Source: Bacillota bacterium
GTDB taxonomy: Bacteria > Bacillota > Clostridia > Christensenellales > CAG-138
DNA length: 64,000 nucleotides
Assembly (NCBI GenBank): GCA_023395595.1
Contig: JAEWYO010000048.1
Span: forward strand, 1 to 64,000
Reading direction: 5' to 3'
Part shown: positions 42,491-52,231 of the stretch, in pieces
Position numbering within the stretch: position 1 is the stretch's first letter
Layout: each line of letters opens with the position of its first letter
Program-made: the position numbers and the translations under genes
The notes under the pieces: model-generated
What the model was told of the DNA's origin: nothing
Databases searched by the model: none
Seen by the model: the letters and a program-made list of their open reading frames with translations, nothing else

Positions 42491-44010
42491 TGTTGCTTAA
42501 CAAGCTGTCCGAAAAAGTGTTGTATTCCCTGATAAAGAGGTTAAAGATAATAGACATTATCAATAATTACGGTAAAGACAAGCATACGGGTTATCAGAGC
42601 GTTAAGGGTAAATGGTTGATGTTTTTCGGATCAATTCTTACGCTCATTATAGCGTACACTGTTATTCTTCATCATGGCATTAGGAAATTTGATGTCTTTG
42701 TGTATGCTGCTTGTCTATTGGGCACTATTGGCACCATTCTTTTTTTCGCGGCGCTATCAGGAATTGTGCTGCAAGTTGTTCAGCACGACGATAGAATTTA
42801 TCTGAAGCAATTGACTTCGGTTACCGTCAGACAAATCTCGGAGAAAATTAAAGCAAACTTCATTACAATGAGCGTTGTCTGTCTCGCGTTTTTCATTACG
42901 ATTACAGTTTTATCTTCTGGAATTGGAATGAGCAGTGTTCTAGCGGGGGATCTCGGATTGCTGTATCCGTTTGAAGCGCAGATTTATGGTTATCAAACTG
43001 ACGACTTGGAAACATCACTGAAGGAAGATGGGATCGATTTATCCGGGAACCTGATATCGTGGTTTCAGTATCGTGTCTACATTGCAAATATCAAGACGAA
43101 AGATTTGATATCGCCAGAACTTCAAAAGGAGCTTACGCCTGATATCAGACGCTCTCTTGCGTGGGAAGGGGATAAAGCAGTACAGTCCTTATGTATCCGC
43201 AATTCGGACTTTAACACATTGATGGAGTATCAGGGAAACAAACCAATTTACCTTGCTGATGACGAGTATTGTATCTTTACGAAGTATGATGAAGCACAGA
43301 GGGCGTTAAGCACCTATATGGATTCTCATTCCATAAAAATCAAAGGGAAGGAGTATCGTGGAACGGCAGGGGGAGCACTGATTCGAAATATTAACATGGT
43401 TGGGCTTTCAGATGATATTGCGTGGCTGATCATCCCGGATGAAGCCAGTACTGAACTTGAAGATGAAAATGGTTCCATTGTATTAGATCTCAGGAATCGC
43501 CTGACGCATGAAGAAATCAGCAGATACACAGGTATATTATCCGCTTTGAATAATTCCGAAGGCAGTGAGACTCTAAAGCTCTTTGTAGATCAAAGTACTG
43601 CGCAAAACGGAAGGATATCCATATCGCTGATCGTGACGTATCTAGCTATATATTGTGGAATGGTATTCTTAATCACCGGGAGTTCGATCGTTGCCATTCA
43701 ACAGTTATCTGAATCTGCGGATAACGTATATCGTTACATTTTGCTGCACAAACTGGGAGCAAGCACAAGAATAATCAATAAAACTCTTATAATGCAGATT
43801 GCTATTTACTTTATCTTGCCGCTTGCCCTAGCGGTCATTCACTCAATTGTCGGGATCACCGTTGCAAATCGAATAATAACTGAATTTGGAACTACAGGGA
43901 TGGCGAGATCAACGATAATGGCCGCTTTTGTAATACTCATTGTATATGGCGCGTATTTCTTCGCAACATATCGAGGTGCGAAAAGTATGATACAAAAGAC
44001 GATGCAGTGA
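42490..44010 (+). pseudogene. FtsX-type ABC permease, 5' end replaced by IS remnant
   Basis: The frame of 506 residues shows the C-terminal portion of an ABC antibiotic-resistance/bacitracin-type permease: two helices near the N-terminus (LMFFGSILTLIIAYTVI; LLGTIGTILFFAALS), a conserved VQHDDRIYLKQLTSVTVRQISEKI linker, a helix, a roughly 230-residue extracellular domain and three C-terminal helices (FtsX fold). The first codons derive from the adjoining IS end, so the native start and the N-terminal helices are gone. No partner ATPase gene is next to it. It may be expressed as a truncated protein but is probably dead. Confidence 0.7.
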
Positions 44011-44042
44011 TTGCATGATGCGATTCTTCGATAACTGATACG

Positions 44043-44088
44043 CGACGGATTGGATTTGACAGTATTGTCAAATCCAATCCGTCGTGTT
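44043..44088 (+). terminator. Stem-loop after FtsX gene
   Basis: CGACGGATTGGATTTGACA and TGTCAAATCCAATCCGTCG form a perfect 19-bp stem with a 4-base loop followed by TGTTTG. It ends transcription before the LacI gene. Confidence 0.85.
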
Positions 44089-44141
44089 TGCATAGTGTGA
44101 GTACCTGAGAAAAAAACCCTCGTGGGATTGTTAAGTAAATG

Positions 44142-44188
44142 GTTAGCTAACAAATAAGGTGACACGGTTGATTAACTTGTGGTATAAT
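44142..44188 (+). promoter_or_regulatory. Promoter of the LacI gene with palindromic GTTAGCTAAC
   Basis: GTGACA (44159-44164), an 18-base spacer and TATAAT (44183-44188) form a sigma-A promoter 55 bases before the regulator. A perfect palindrome GTTAGCTAAC (44142-44151) lies just upstream of the -35, so autoregulation is possible. Confidence 0.6.
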
Positions 44189-44242
44189 GCACATTGTTGA
44201 AGGGGTTAGCGCATTAGCACTGATACTCGCAGGAGAGCATAT

Positions 44243-45256
44243 ATGCAAAAAAAAGTAACAATGAAAGATATTGCGCGTGCAATGGGTGTAAGCACTGTTA
44301 CGGTTTCAAAGGCACTATCCGGCAAAGATGGTGTCAGCGAAGAAGTGCGCGCGCAGATAAAAAGCTTATCGCAAGAAATGGGTTATCAATATAGTCCTTT
44401 AGATAACAAAAACCCGAGTGAAGTTGTTATTGATAGTAATATCGGAATTTTAGTCGCTGACCGTTTCTTTTCTAACAACGCGTTTTACTCGAATCTCTAT
44501 AAAATAGTTGTACTGAAAGCAGCGGATGCAGGATTTACTAGCATTTTGGAGATAGTTTCCGAAGAGGCTGAGCAGGATTGTGTGATGCCTCAGATATTGA
44601 ATTTATGTAAAGTTGACGGCATTATATTTTTAGGTCAAATGAGTCACGCATACATTGATAATATCATGAAGACAGCGATACCCTATGTTTTCCTTGATTT
44701 TTATGACGAATATGCATTGACAAACGCGATTGTAAGCGACAGTGTGTATGGTACGTATTTACTCACAAACCATCTCATCGAGCTTGGACACAAGAGCATA
44801 TGCTTTATAGGTAATATAAAATCAACGAGTAGTATTCTGGATCGTTACCTTGGATATTGCAGATCGTTGTTGGAGCATAATATGTCGTTGAGAGCGGACT
44901 GGCTCATAAGTGATCGAGATGAACGAGGGCATTTCAACGAGCTAGAATTACCGCCAGAAATGCCTGACGCATTCGTTTGTAACTGCGATGAAGTCGCCTA
45001 TATTCTCATGGAAAAGCTAAAAGTCGCGGGATACCATATTCCGGAAGATGTTTCGCTAGTTGGATTTGATGATCATCTTTATTCAATGCTATGCGTGCCA
45101 CCGCTGACTACGTTTCGCGTTGATGTTGAAGCAATGGGCGCAGCAGCTGTAACAACAATTATTCGGAAAATAAGGAAAAAGCGATGCATACCTGGCAGAG
45201 TGGTGATCGGCGGACAGCTTGTCGTTAGGGATTCAACTAGAGAAAAGAAGGCCTAA
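44243..45256 (+). CDS. LacI family transcriptional regulator of the mannan operon
   Basis: A 337-residue protein with the LacI N-terminal HTH (MKDIARAMGVSTVTVSKALSG, residues 5-25) and hinge, and a periplasmic-binding-protein-like effector domain ending in FRVDVEAMGAAAVTTIIRK. Start: ATG after AGGAGAGCATAT. It precedes the mannan importer and enzymes in the same direction, with its own promoter and a separate operon promoter at 45408, where repeated TTAGGTTA/TAACCTAA half-sites are found. It most likely represses the operon until a manno-oligosaccharide is bound. Confidence 0.92.
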   Translation: MQKKVTMKDIARAMGVSTVTVSKALSGKDGVSEEVRAQIKSLSQEMGYQYSPLDNKNPSEVVIDSNIGILVADRFFSNNAFYSNLYKIVVLKAADAGFTSILEIVSEEAEQDCVMPQILNLCKVDGIIFLGQMSHAYIDNIMKTAIPYVFLDFYDEYALTNAIVSDSVYGTYLLTNHLIELGHKSICFIGNIKSTSSILDRYLGYCRSLLEHNMSLRADWLISDRDERGHFNELELPPEMPDAFVCNCDEVAYILMEKLKVAGYHIPEDVSLVGFDDHLYSMLCVPPLTTFRVDVEAMGAAAVTTIIRKIRKKRCIPGRVVIGGQLVVRDSTREKKA

Positions 45257-45407
45257 TTTATGAAAAGCCATGACACTGTCATGTCTTTTTTAATTTGCCA
45301 ATAAACTGCGATTTCATTTCCTTGTATCACAAAGATTACTTTAACTATATACATGCAACAACATTCGTTAAGCATAAAACAACCTAATAAAATGGCTATA
45401 AATGAAC

Positions 45408-45435
45408 TTGACAAATGGAATAGTTAGGTTATAAT
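45408..45435 (+). promoter_or_regulatory. Sigma-A promoter of the mannan operon
   Basis: TTGACA, a 16-base spacer and TATAAT lie 60-88 bases before the binding-protein start. The spacer contains the half-site TTAGGTTA, which overlaps the -10. Confidence 0.85.
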
Positions 45436-45465
45436 AAGTACATCTTTAGGCATATCGTAACCTAA
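45424..45465. promoter_or_regulatory. Inverted TTAGGTTA / TAACCTAA candidate operator
   Basis: TTAGGTTA at 45424-45431 and TAACCTAA at 45458-45465 are exact inverted copies separated by 26 bases, straddling the transcription start. A third copy, AACCTAA, lies upstream at 45381. This placement fits repression by the LacI protein encoded just upstream. Confidence 0.5.
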
Positions 45466-45495
45466 TTTGCAGTTCAAAAAATTAAGGAGGAGAAA

Positions 45496-46881
45496 ATGAA
45501 ACAATTTAGACGTATGCTTTTAGTTCTTGTTAGCCTGTTACTGGGAATGACTGCCTTTGCCGGCTGCGCAGCACCAGCGACGACTGCTCCCGCTGAAGTT
45601 GAAGCGACGCAAGAACAACCCGTTGAGGAAACCGCAGCCGTTGTTGAAGAGACGACAGTTGCACCGCTGAGCGGAGAAATCACGTTTATCACGAATAGAA
45701 CGGATTTGGCTGCTGACGGTACGTATGACGAACTCATCGCCAAGTTCAAAGAGAAAAACCCAGATGCAGTGATCAATGTTGAGAGCATTACGGACTACTC
45801 GGGTGAAATGGCCACGCGCATGCAAACCGAAGAGTATGGCGATGTCCTGATGATCCCCGATGCCGTACCCAGCACAGAATTTGCGAATTATTTCGAACCG
45901 TGGGGTACCGTCGAAGAACTATCCTCCAAATATCAGGAAGGGTATCTCTACGCGAAATGGATTGACGGGCAGGTTTATGGACTTGCTTATATGTGCACGG
46001 TTCAGGGTATTGTTTACAACAAGCAGGTTTGGGAAAGCGCCGGAATTACCGAATTGCCCAAAACGCCGGATGAGTTCCTTGCAGACTTGCAGTTAATCAA
46101 GGACAATACCGATGCAACTCCTTACTATACAAACGCAAACTCCGGCTGGCCGCTTGACCAGTGGCAGGATCATTGCTTTGGCTCGGTAACGGGCAATGCG
46201 GATTACCACAACAATGAAATGCCCCACGACACAAATGCATGGGCAGAAGGCAGTTCGCACTATACCGTTGCAAAACTACTGTATGATATCGTGGCGAACG
46301 GACTATGCGAAGCAGACCCGACAACCTGTGATTGGGAAGCTTCGAAGGTCGCACTATGCAAGGGCGAAATCGCAACCATGGTTCTTGGAAACTGGGCGAT
46401 TAACCAGGTGAAAGAAATGGGTGCGGCAGCTGGAGGAGATCCGAGTCAGGTTGGCTATATGCCATTCCCGGTCACCGATGCGAACGGGAAACAGTTTGCA
46501 ACCTCAGGCGCAGATTACTGCTATGCAGTCAATATCCACAGTGAGAATAAAGACTTAGCCAAAGCTTGGGTCACATTCCTGCTGGATGAATCTGGCCTGG
46601 CAGCAAGTCAGGGCGGTATCTCCCTCCTCAAGTCGGATCCGATGCCTGCAGGACTAGAAAACTTTGAAGGTGTTGCTTTCATCGTAGACAAACCTGCGAC
46701 TGAGGAGAACATGGGCAAGCTTTCGGAAGTCGAAATCGAATCCGGAATTACGCTCTATGATAATGGCGTACGTATGAATCGTATCGTTGATGCAGCACGT
46801 GGCGCTTCGAGTGAGACGTTTGAAAGCATCATGGCGGATCTGAATAAACTTTGGGCGGATGCCATTGCGGCAGTCGGCTGA
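45496..46881 (+). CDS. ABC transporter sugar-binding lipoprotein (mannan operon)
   Basis: A 461-residue extracellular binding protein. The signal peptide ends in the lipobox FAGC (Cys24), followed by a Glu/Thr/Pro-rich linker and a family-1 SBP domain (ITFITNRTDLAADGTYDELIAKFKEKNP onward). In the context of the two mannoside phosphorylases and the epimerase, its ligand is probably a beta-1,4-manno-oligosaccharide. Start: ATG after AAGGAGGAGAAA. First structural gene after the operon promoter. Confidence 0.92.
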   Translation: MKQFRRMLLVLVSLLLGMTAFAGCAAPATTAPAEVEATQEQPVEETAAVVEETTVAPLSGEITFITNRTDLAADGTYDELIAKFKEKNPDAVINVESITDYSGEMATRMQTEEYGDVLMIPDAVPSTEFANYFEPWGTVEELSSKYQEGYLYAKWIDGQVYGLAYMCTVQGIVYNKQVWESAGITELPKTPDEFLADLQLIKDNTDATPYYTNANSGWPLDQWQDHCFGSVTGNADYHNNEMPHDTNAWAEGSSHYTVAKLLYDIVANGLCEADPTTCDWEASKVALCKGEIATMVLGNWAINQVKEMGAAAGGDPSQVGYMPFPVTDANGKQFATSGADYCYAVNIHSENKDLAKAWVTFLLDESGLAASQGGISLLKSDPMPAGLENFEGVAFIVDKPATEENMGKLSEVEIESGITLYDNGVRMNRIVDAARGASSETFESIMADLNKLWADAIAAVG

Positions 46882-46927
46882 GCAATTAACCAGAGTAACC
46901 CTAGTTAGTTAGCATCAAGCATAAAAG

Positions 46928-46963
46928 CGGACTGTCTCAAAGTGACAACAATGAGACAGTCCG
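46928..46963 (+). other. Intercistronic hairpin after the binding protein
   Basis: CGGACTGTCTCA and TGAGACAGTCCG form a 12-bp perfect stem with a 12-base loop; no T-run follows. It probably stabilises the binding-protein mRNA or attenuates the permease genes. GTTAGCAT occurs on both sides (46908, 46988), echoing the palindrome upstream of the LacI gene. Confidence 0.65.
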
Positions 46964-47033
46964 TATCATACACCGATTAAACTAGTAGTTAGCATATATC
47001 AACTAAGAAAAAAACAAGTTTTGCGAGGTCTAT

Positions 47034-47960
47034 ATGGGTAAAACAAATCACCAACAAACACGCGAATTGGAAGGCAAAAGGTGGTTCCATGGCAGAACGA
47101 TGAAAAAGCAGGAGCGGACCACGATTATTCTTTTTCTCACAATACCGCTATTGTTGTTGTTTGTTTTTACGTATTTACCACTCGCCGACATGATTCGATA
47201 TAGTTTTTACAAATGGGACGGCTATTCCCAAATGAAATGGATCGGGCTAAAAAACTATGAAACGGTATTTACAAAGCCGGAATACCTTTCATCTTTAGCA
47301 ACTAGCATTTATTATTTCATCGGATCACTGATTCAGATAGCCCTAGCCTTATTTTTCTCGACTATTTTTTGCTATAAAATGCGTGGCCGCAACTTTTTTA
47401 AAGGCGTTCTGTTTTTTCCATCGCTCATGAATGGCGTGGCCATCGGGTTTGCGTTCCTCTATTTTTTCAAAGGATATGGAACACTGGATACCATTGTGAT
47501 GGCATTCGGTGTACCCAAAGAGAATATTCCATTATGGCTTGGGAATGTGAACTTAATTAACATATCACTGACTTTCGTTTCGGTTTGGCGTTACATGGGT
47601 CAGAATATGGTAATGTTTTCGGGCGCTACACAATCCATCAGCGGTGATTATTTTGAAGCTGCACAGTTGGATGGCGCCAATAAGTGGCAACAATTCTGGC
47701 ACATAATTTTACCTAACATACGTGGAGTGGTAGCGCTCAATCTCATTCTTGCCATGAAAGGTGCCATTAGCGTTTATGAAATCCCATTTGTTATGACAAC
47801 AGGCAGCGGTGGATCGATGACATATGTGATTAAGACTCTTCAAACAGCATTTACAGGCCGAAAGATTGGACTGGCCAGTGCATTAGGCGTCGTACTTCTG
47901 GTAATTGTATTAATCATCTCAGTGATTCAGAAAAGATTTATTGAAGGAAGAGAGGATTGA
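47034..47960 (+). CDS. Sugar ABC transporter permease (UgpA/LacF type)
   Basis: A 308-residue membrane protein with a basic N-terminal tail of about 30 residues, six predicted helices and the EAA loop YFEAAQLDGANKWQQFWHIILP. It forms the importer with the following permease, whose start overlaps or abuts this stop. Start: ATG after GAGGTCTAT. As in the first locus, no ATPase gene is present. Confidence 0.92.
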   Translation: MGKTNHQQTRELEGKRWFHGRTMKKQERTTIILFLTIPLLLLFVFTYLPLADMIRYSFYKWDGYSQMKWIGLKNYETVFTKPEYLSSLATSIYYFIGSLIQIALALFFSTIFCYKMRGRNFFKGVLFFPSLMNGVAIGFAFLYFFKGYGTLDTIVMAFGVPKENIPLWLGNVNLINISLTFVSVWRYMGQNMVMFSGATQSISGDYFEAAQLDGANKWQQFWHIILPNIRGVVALNLILAMKGAISVYEIPFVMTTGSGGSMTYVIKTLQTAFTGRKIGLASALGVVLLVIVLIISVIQKRFIEGRED

Positions 47961-47962
47961 GC

Positions 47963-48823
47963 GTGAAACGTTATAGGTTAAGAAGCCAGATGAGTATGAA
48001 AGACATTACGCTCAAAATCTTAAAATATTTCGTGCTATCAATAGCTGCGCTGATTACAATCTTGCCACTATTGGTAGTATTCATAGGCTCATTTAAAACT
48101 AATCAAGAGTTAATGAGCTCAAGCGTTCTTGCAGCTCCCGATAGTTGGTTTAACTTGGATAACTATCGGACGGCATTTGTCGAAGGAAAGATGCTGTTAG
48201 GATTCAAAAATACAGCCATTATTCTTGTCGCCTCCCTTTTTGCAACGGTCATGCTTGGTACCATGACCGCATATATCTTAAGTCGATTTCGTTTTCGATT
48301 TAGAAACTCGATTAAGATGTTGTTCCTAATCGCGTCACTGATCCCAAGCATTACGATGCAGATGAGTACGTTCCAAATTATCGTCGGGATTGGATTGTAC
48401 GATACGATTTGGTCGACAATCCTGTTGTTTGCAGGTACCGACATTATCTCTATCTACATATTCCTCCAGTTTTTGAACGGGATTCCGATATCCATCGATC
48501 AAGCAGCCATCATGGATGGCGCATCCTTCCCACAGATTTTCTTCAAGGTGATCTTTCCGTTGTTGAAACCAGCGATTACAACGGTAGTTATCATTAAAGG
48601 AGTAGCATTCTACAATGAGTTCTACACGCCTTACCTCTATATGAAGAGCCAGAATTTACAGGTGATTTCAACAGCCATGTATCGATTTAAAGGGCCGTTT
48701 AATACGCAATGGGAAGTTATATGCGCCGGTATTATTATTACGATGGTTCCTACATTGGTCGCATTCCTGCTGCTCCAAAAGAAAATATACAGCGGACTCA
48801 CACAAGGATCCGTTAAGGAATAG
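47963..48823 (+). CDS. Sugar ABC transporter permease (UgpE/LacG type)
   Basis: A 286-residue membrane protein with six predicted helices and the EAA loop IDQAAIMDGASFPQIFFKVIFPLL. The GTG at 47963 preceded by AGAGGA is chosen; a TTG at 47957 overlapping the previous stop is the alternative. C-terminus YSGLTQGSVKE is typical of the MalG-type subunit. The GH130 gene follows 10 bases later. Confidence 0.92.
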   Translation: MKRYRLRSQMSMKDITLKILKYFVLSIAALITILPLLVVFIGSFKTNQELMSSSVLAAPDSWFNLDNYRTAFVEGKMLLGFKNTAIILVASLFATVMLGTMTAYILSRFRFRFRNSIKMLFLIASLIPSITMQMSTFQIIVGIGLYDTIWSTILLFAGTDIISIYIFLQFLNGIPISIDQAAIMDGASFPQIFFKVIFPLLKPAITTVVIIKGVAFYNEFYTPYLYMKSQNLQVISTAMYRFKGPFNTQWEVICAGIIITMVPTLVAFLLLQKKIYSGLTQGSVKE

Positions 48824-48833
48824 AGGACAGAAA

Positions 48834-49859
48834 ATGAGCAAAACAAGAATTATATCAGGAGAGGATCTTCCAACAATTCCGTGGGAAGATCGTCCCGAAA
48901 AATGCGCTGACCCCATCTGGAGGTTTTCACGCAACCCTATCACAACCAGAAATCCGCTAAAGGGTGTAGCGCGAATATTCAACAGCTCAGTACTACCCTT
49001 TGAAGGAGGGTATATTGGTGTGTTTCGCGGGGAGCAACGAAACGGAATTCCGCAGATCTATCTAGGTAGAAGTGTCGATGGAATCCTCTGGGATTTTGAA
49101 GCGGAACAAATTCGGTTTATGTTACCTGACGGTACGGAGAGCGTCAATGAATATGCTTACGATCCGCGTTTGGTGAAGATTGACGCAGAATATTACATGA
49201 TGTGGTGTACGGATTATCACGGCGCGACGATCGGATTTGCCAAGACGCAAGATTTCAAACACTTTGAGCGACTCGATAATCCGTTTTTACCGTTCAATCG
49301 GAATGCCGTGCTTTTTCCACGGCAAGTAAACGGAAAATATCTAATGCTTTCGCGCCCGAGCGATAATGGACATACACCGTTTGGCGATATTTATATAAGC
49401 GAGAGCCCTGATTTGATCTATTGGGGAAAACACAGGCACGTACTAGGAACGACTCAAAACTGGTGGGAAAATCTGAAGGTGGGTGGCGGAGCAACTCCGA
49501 TCGAAACAGATTTGGGTTGGTTACTGTTTTACCATGGCGTAAGCGGCACTTGCAGTGGACTGGTGTATAGTATCGGATGCGTCATATTGGATATTGGCGA
49601 TCCATCGATCGTTCGTTACCGCTGCAATGAGTTTTTACTGACCCCTGAGACAGAATATGAGGAACGCGGTTTTGTCCCGAATGTTTGCTTCCCGTGTGCA
49701 ACACTGCAAGATGCGAACACAGGTCGCATAGCGATTTACTACGGGGCAGCGGACAGCTGTGTCGCGCTTGCATTCGCTTATTTGGATGAACTAGTTGCCT
49801 ATATTAAGGAACATAATAATGCATCTTGCACGAGGAATGATTCATGGAGAAATCTGTAA
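48834..49859 (+). CDS. GH130 phosphorylase, GH130_2-like (beta-1,4-manno-oligosaccharide phosphorylase)
   Basis: A 341-residue five-bladed propeller enzyme of GH130. Landmarks: ARIFNSSVLPFEGGYIGVFRGEQ, DPRLVKIDAEYYMMWCTDYHG, RNAVLFPRQVNGKYLMLSRPSD, GGGATPIETDLGWLLFYHGV and the C-terminal IAIYYGAADSCVALA. GH130_2 members phosphorolyse beta-1,4-manno-oligosaccharides to Man-1-P. Compared with the second GH130 here (51027) it lacks the longer N-terminal extension, so the two should act on different chain types. Cytoplasmic. Its last 16 bases overlap the epimerase start. Confidence 0.88.
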   Translation: MSKTRIISGEDLPTIPWEDRPEKCADPIWRFSRNPITTRNPLKGVARIFNSSVLPFEGGYIGVFRGEQRNGIPQIYLGRSVDGILWDFEAEQIRFMLPDGTESVNEYAYDPRLVKIDAEYYMMWCTDYHGATIGFAKTQDFKHFERLDNPFLPFNRNAVLFPRQVNGKYLMLSRPSDNGHTPFGDIYISESPDLIYWGKHRHVLGTTQNWWENLKVGGGATPIETDLGWLLFYHGVSGTCSGLVYSIGCVILDIGDPSIVRYRCNEFLLTPETEYEERGFVPNVCFPCATLQDANTGRIAIYYGAADSCVALAFAYLDELVAYIKEHNNASCTRNDSWRNL

Positions 49860-51037
49860 ACTTACTGGCACAATGCGCTCGAGAGGAATTAATGACGAGA
49901 ATCATACCCTTTTGGCAAGCACTTCGAGATGATATTAACGGTGGATATTGTGGCATGGTTGGATATGACCTCAAGAAAGATTGGAATGCAACAAAGGGAT
50001 GTATTTTAAATAGTCGTATCTTATGGTTTTTTTCAAATGCTTACCAACTGTTGAAATCTGACTTCTTGCTGGAAGATGCACGCCATGCATTCAACTTCTT
50101 AAAAATGTATTGTGTTGATCAAGAGCACGGTGGCGTCTATTGGTCCCAGAAGTATGATGGAAGAGTGAATGATTCTACAAAGCATACCTATAATCAGGCC
50201 TTTGCGATTTACGCGCTATCTTCTTACTATCTTGCGTCAAATGATCCAGCTGCACTAGAGCTTGCTCTTGAACTGTTTCATCTCATTGAGACTAGATGCA
50301 GAGATGAAGTCGGATTCTTGGAGTCGTTTACGACGGATTATCAAATGGCTCCTAACGGGAAGCTCTCGGAAAATGGTGTGCTTGCATATCGAACAATGAA
50401 TACAGTTCTGCATGTTCTGGAAGCTTACACCGAGCTTTATAGAGCATGTAGCTATCGACCTGTGGCTGACGCATTGCGACGTGTTTTGGATCTTATTCGA
50501 GAGAAAATATACGATCATACGAGAAATAGATTGAATGTATTCTTTGACAAAGATATGACTTCAATCATCGATCTTGAATCATATGGGCACGACATTGAGG
50601 CAGCATGGTTAATTGATCGGGCGTGCTTTGTTTTGCACGACGAAAGCTACTCTGAAAAAATGGCAATAATCACAACAGCATTGGAACAGAAAACCTTAAA
50701 CCGCGCTTTCACAAAGTCAATGTTGCTTAATGAATGCTGTAACGGGGAAATTGATGCAACAGGCATTTGGTGGGTACAAGCGGAAGGGATCGTTGGGTTT
50801 ATAAATGCATATCTTAAGGATACGAGTAACACGCACTACCTAAATGCCGCCTGTGATGTCTGGAGTTATATATGCGATCATCAGATAGATGACCGCCCAA
50901 ATTCAGAGTGGCTATGGGCAATCGATGAGAACTGTAGACCAATCCAGAGCCGACCTATCGTAAATGAGTGGAAATGCCCTTATCACAACGGGCGCATGTG
51001 CTTTGAATTGATTGGGAGGACAGAACATGCTTCATGA
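49844..51037 (+). CDS. Cellobiose 2-epimerase (AGE family)
   Basis: A 397-residue (alpha/alpha)6-barrel epimerase of the N-acylglucosamine 2-epimerase superfamily. The catalytic His residues of cellobiose 2-epimerases are visible in ESYGHDIEAAWL and in WKCPYHNGRMCFE, with NTVLHVLEAYTELYRA in between. In mannan pathways this enzyme converts beta-1,4-mannobiose to mannosyl-glucose, the substrate of the next enzyme. Neighbour order (GH130, epimerase, GH130_1) strongly supports this. Translationally coupled at both ends: 16 bases overlap with the upstream gene, 11 with the downstream gene. Confidence 0.92.
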   Translation: MEKSVNLLAQCAREELMTRIIPFWQALRDDINGGYCGMVGYDLKKDWNATKGCILNSRILWFFSNAYQLLKSDFLLEDARHAFNFLKMYCVDQEHGGVYWSQKYDGRVNDSTKHTYNQAFAIYALSSYYLASNDPAALELALELFHLIETRCRDEVGFLESFTTDYQMAPNGKLSENGVLAYRTMNTVLHVLEAYTELYRACSYRPVADALRRVLDLIREKIYDHTRNRLNVFFDKDMTSIIDLESYGHDIEAAWLIDRACFVLHDESYSEKMAIITTALEQKTLNRAFTKSMLLNECCNGEIDATGIWWVQAEGIVGFINAYLKDTSNTHYLNAACDVWSYICDHQIDDRPNSEWLWAIDENCRPIQSRPIVNEWKCPYHNGRMCFELIGRTEHAS

Positions 51038-52220
51038 ACGATATTGCGAAGTGCAATCCGAATACAGCGCTCTTGTTGCGCTTAAAAACAGGAAATCATC
51101 ATTCTATAACGGAGTATTCGATCGATATGAGAACCCGGTTTTGACCAGAGATCATATTCCCCCTATATGGAAATTCGACCTCAACGCTGAATCAAACCCT
51201 TTTTTTATGGAGCGGTTAGGCATCAATGCGGTTTTCAACTCTGGAGCGATTGAGCTGAATGGCCAGTTCTATCTCGTGGCTCGTGTTGAAGGTAGCGATC
51301 GAAAGTCTTTTTTTGCAGTGGCGCAAAGCGATAGCCCTGTAGATGGGTTTCGGTTTTGGGACTATCCTGTGGTGCTGCCGGGAGATAACCCAGAAGAGAC
51401 AAATGTATACGACATGCGGCTCACAAGGCATGAAGACGGTTACATTTATGGTGTGTTTTGTTCGGAATGTCACGATCAGCATTCTTGCGACGTATCTGCT
51501 GCGGTTGCTACTGCTGGTATTGTTCGCACGCGCGACTTGCTGTCCTGGGAGCGTTTGCCAGACCTAAAGACAACCAGCTCCCCGCAACAACGAAATGTCG
51601 TTTTACACCCGGAGTTTGTCAATGGTCAGTATGCGTTTTTCACGCGGCCGATGGACGGCTTTATTGATACGGGTTCTGGTTCTGGAATTGGGTTTGGATT
51701 GTGCTCCGATATTCAGAACGCAGTCATTGGCAAAGAGACGATCATAAATCCTCGCGTGTATCATACGATAACGGAGTCGAAAAATGGCGCGGGTGCAGTG
51801 CCGATTAAAACGCCAAGAGGCTGGATCCATATAGCACATGGTGTAAGAAACACTGCGGCGGGATTACGCTATGTGATCTATGTATTTGCTACAGCGCTGG
51901 ATGAACCTTGGCGGTTGATTGCACAGCCATCTGGTTATCTGATCTGCCCAATCGGGGGTGAACGAACGGGGGATGTATCAAATGTAGTATTCACCAATGG
52001 TGCAATAGCTCGTGAGAACGGAGATCTGTTTATTTATTATGCCTCTTCAGACACACGGCTTCATGTGGCTTCAACGACGATTGATCGGATAACAGACTAC
52101 ACATTTAGCACCCCTATGGACGCTCTCCGCAGCGCGGATTGCGTGAAGCAACGTTGTAAGTTGATTGAAAGTAATATGGCTTTGTTGGCAAAGCCAGAGA
52201 GTGTTCACAAAGCCACCTAA
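51027..52220 (+). CDS. 4-O-beta-D-mannosyl-D-glucose phosphorylase (GH130_1)
   Basis: A 397-residue GH130_1 enzyme; start ATG after GGGAGGACAGAAC. It follows the MGP pattern closely: an N-terminal helix, YENPVLTRDHIPP, NPFFMERLGINAVFNSGAIE, YLVARVEGSDRKSFFA, ETNVYDMRLTRHEDGYIYG, QQRNVVLHPEFVNGQYAFFTRPMDGFID and WIHIAHGVRNTAAGLRY. It splits mannosyl-glucose with phosphate into alpha-Man-1-P and glucose. Man-1-P can then be used by the phosphomannomutase at 54785 and ManA. Confidence 0.94.
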   Translation: MLHERYCEVQSEYSALVALKNRKSSFYNGVFDRYENPVLTRDHIPPIWKFDLNAESNPFFMERLGINAVFNSGAIELNGQFYLVARVEGSDRKSFFAVAQSDSPVDGFRFWDYPVVLPGDNPEETNVYDMRLTRHEDGYIYGVFCSECHDQHSCDVSAAVATAGIVRTRDLLSWERLPDLKTTSSPQQRNVVLHPEFVNGQYAFFTRPMDGFIDTGSGSGIGFGLCSDIQNAVIGKETIINPRVYHTITESKNGAGAVPIKTPRGWIHIAHGVRNTAAGLRYVIYVFATALDEPWRLIAQPSGYLICPIGGERTGDVSNVVFTNGAIARENGDLFIYYASSDTRLHVASTTIDRITDYTFSTPMDALRSADCVKQRCKLIESNMALLAKPESVHKAT

Positions 52221-52231
52221 AAAGGATAAAA

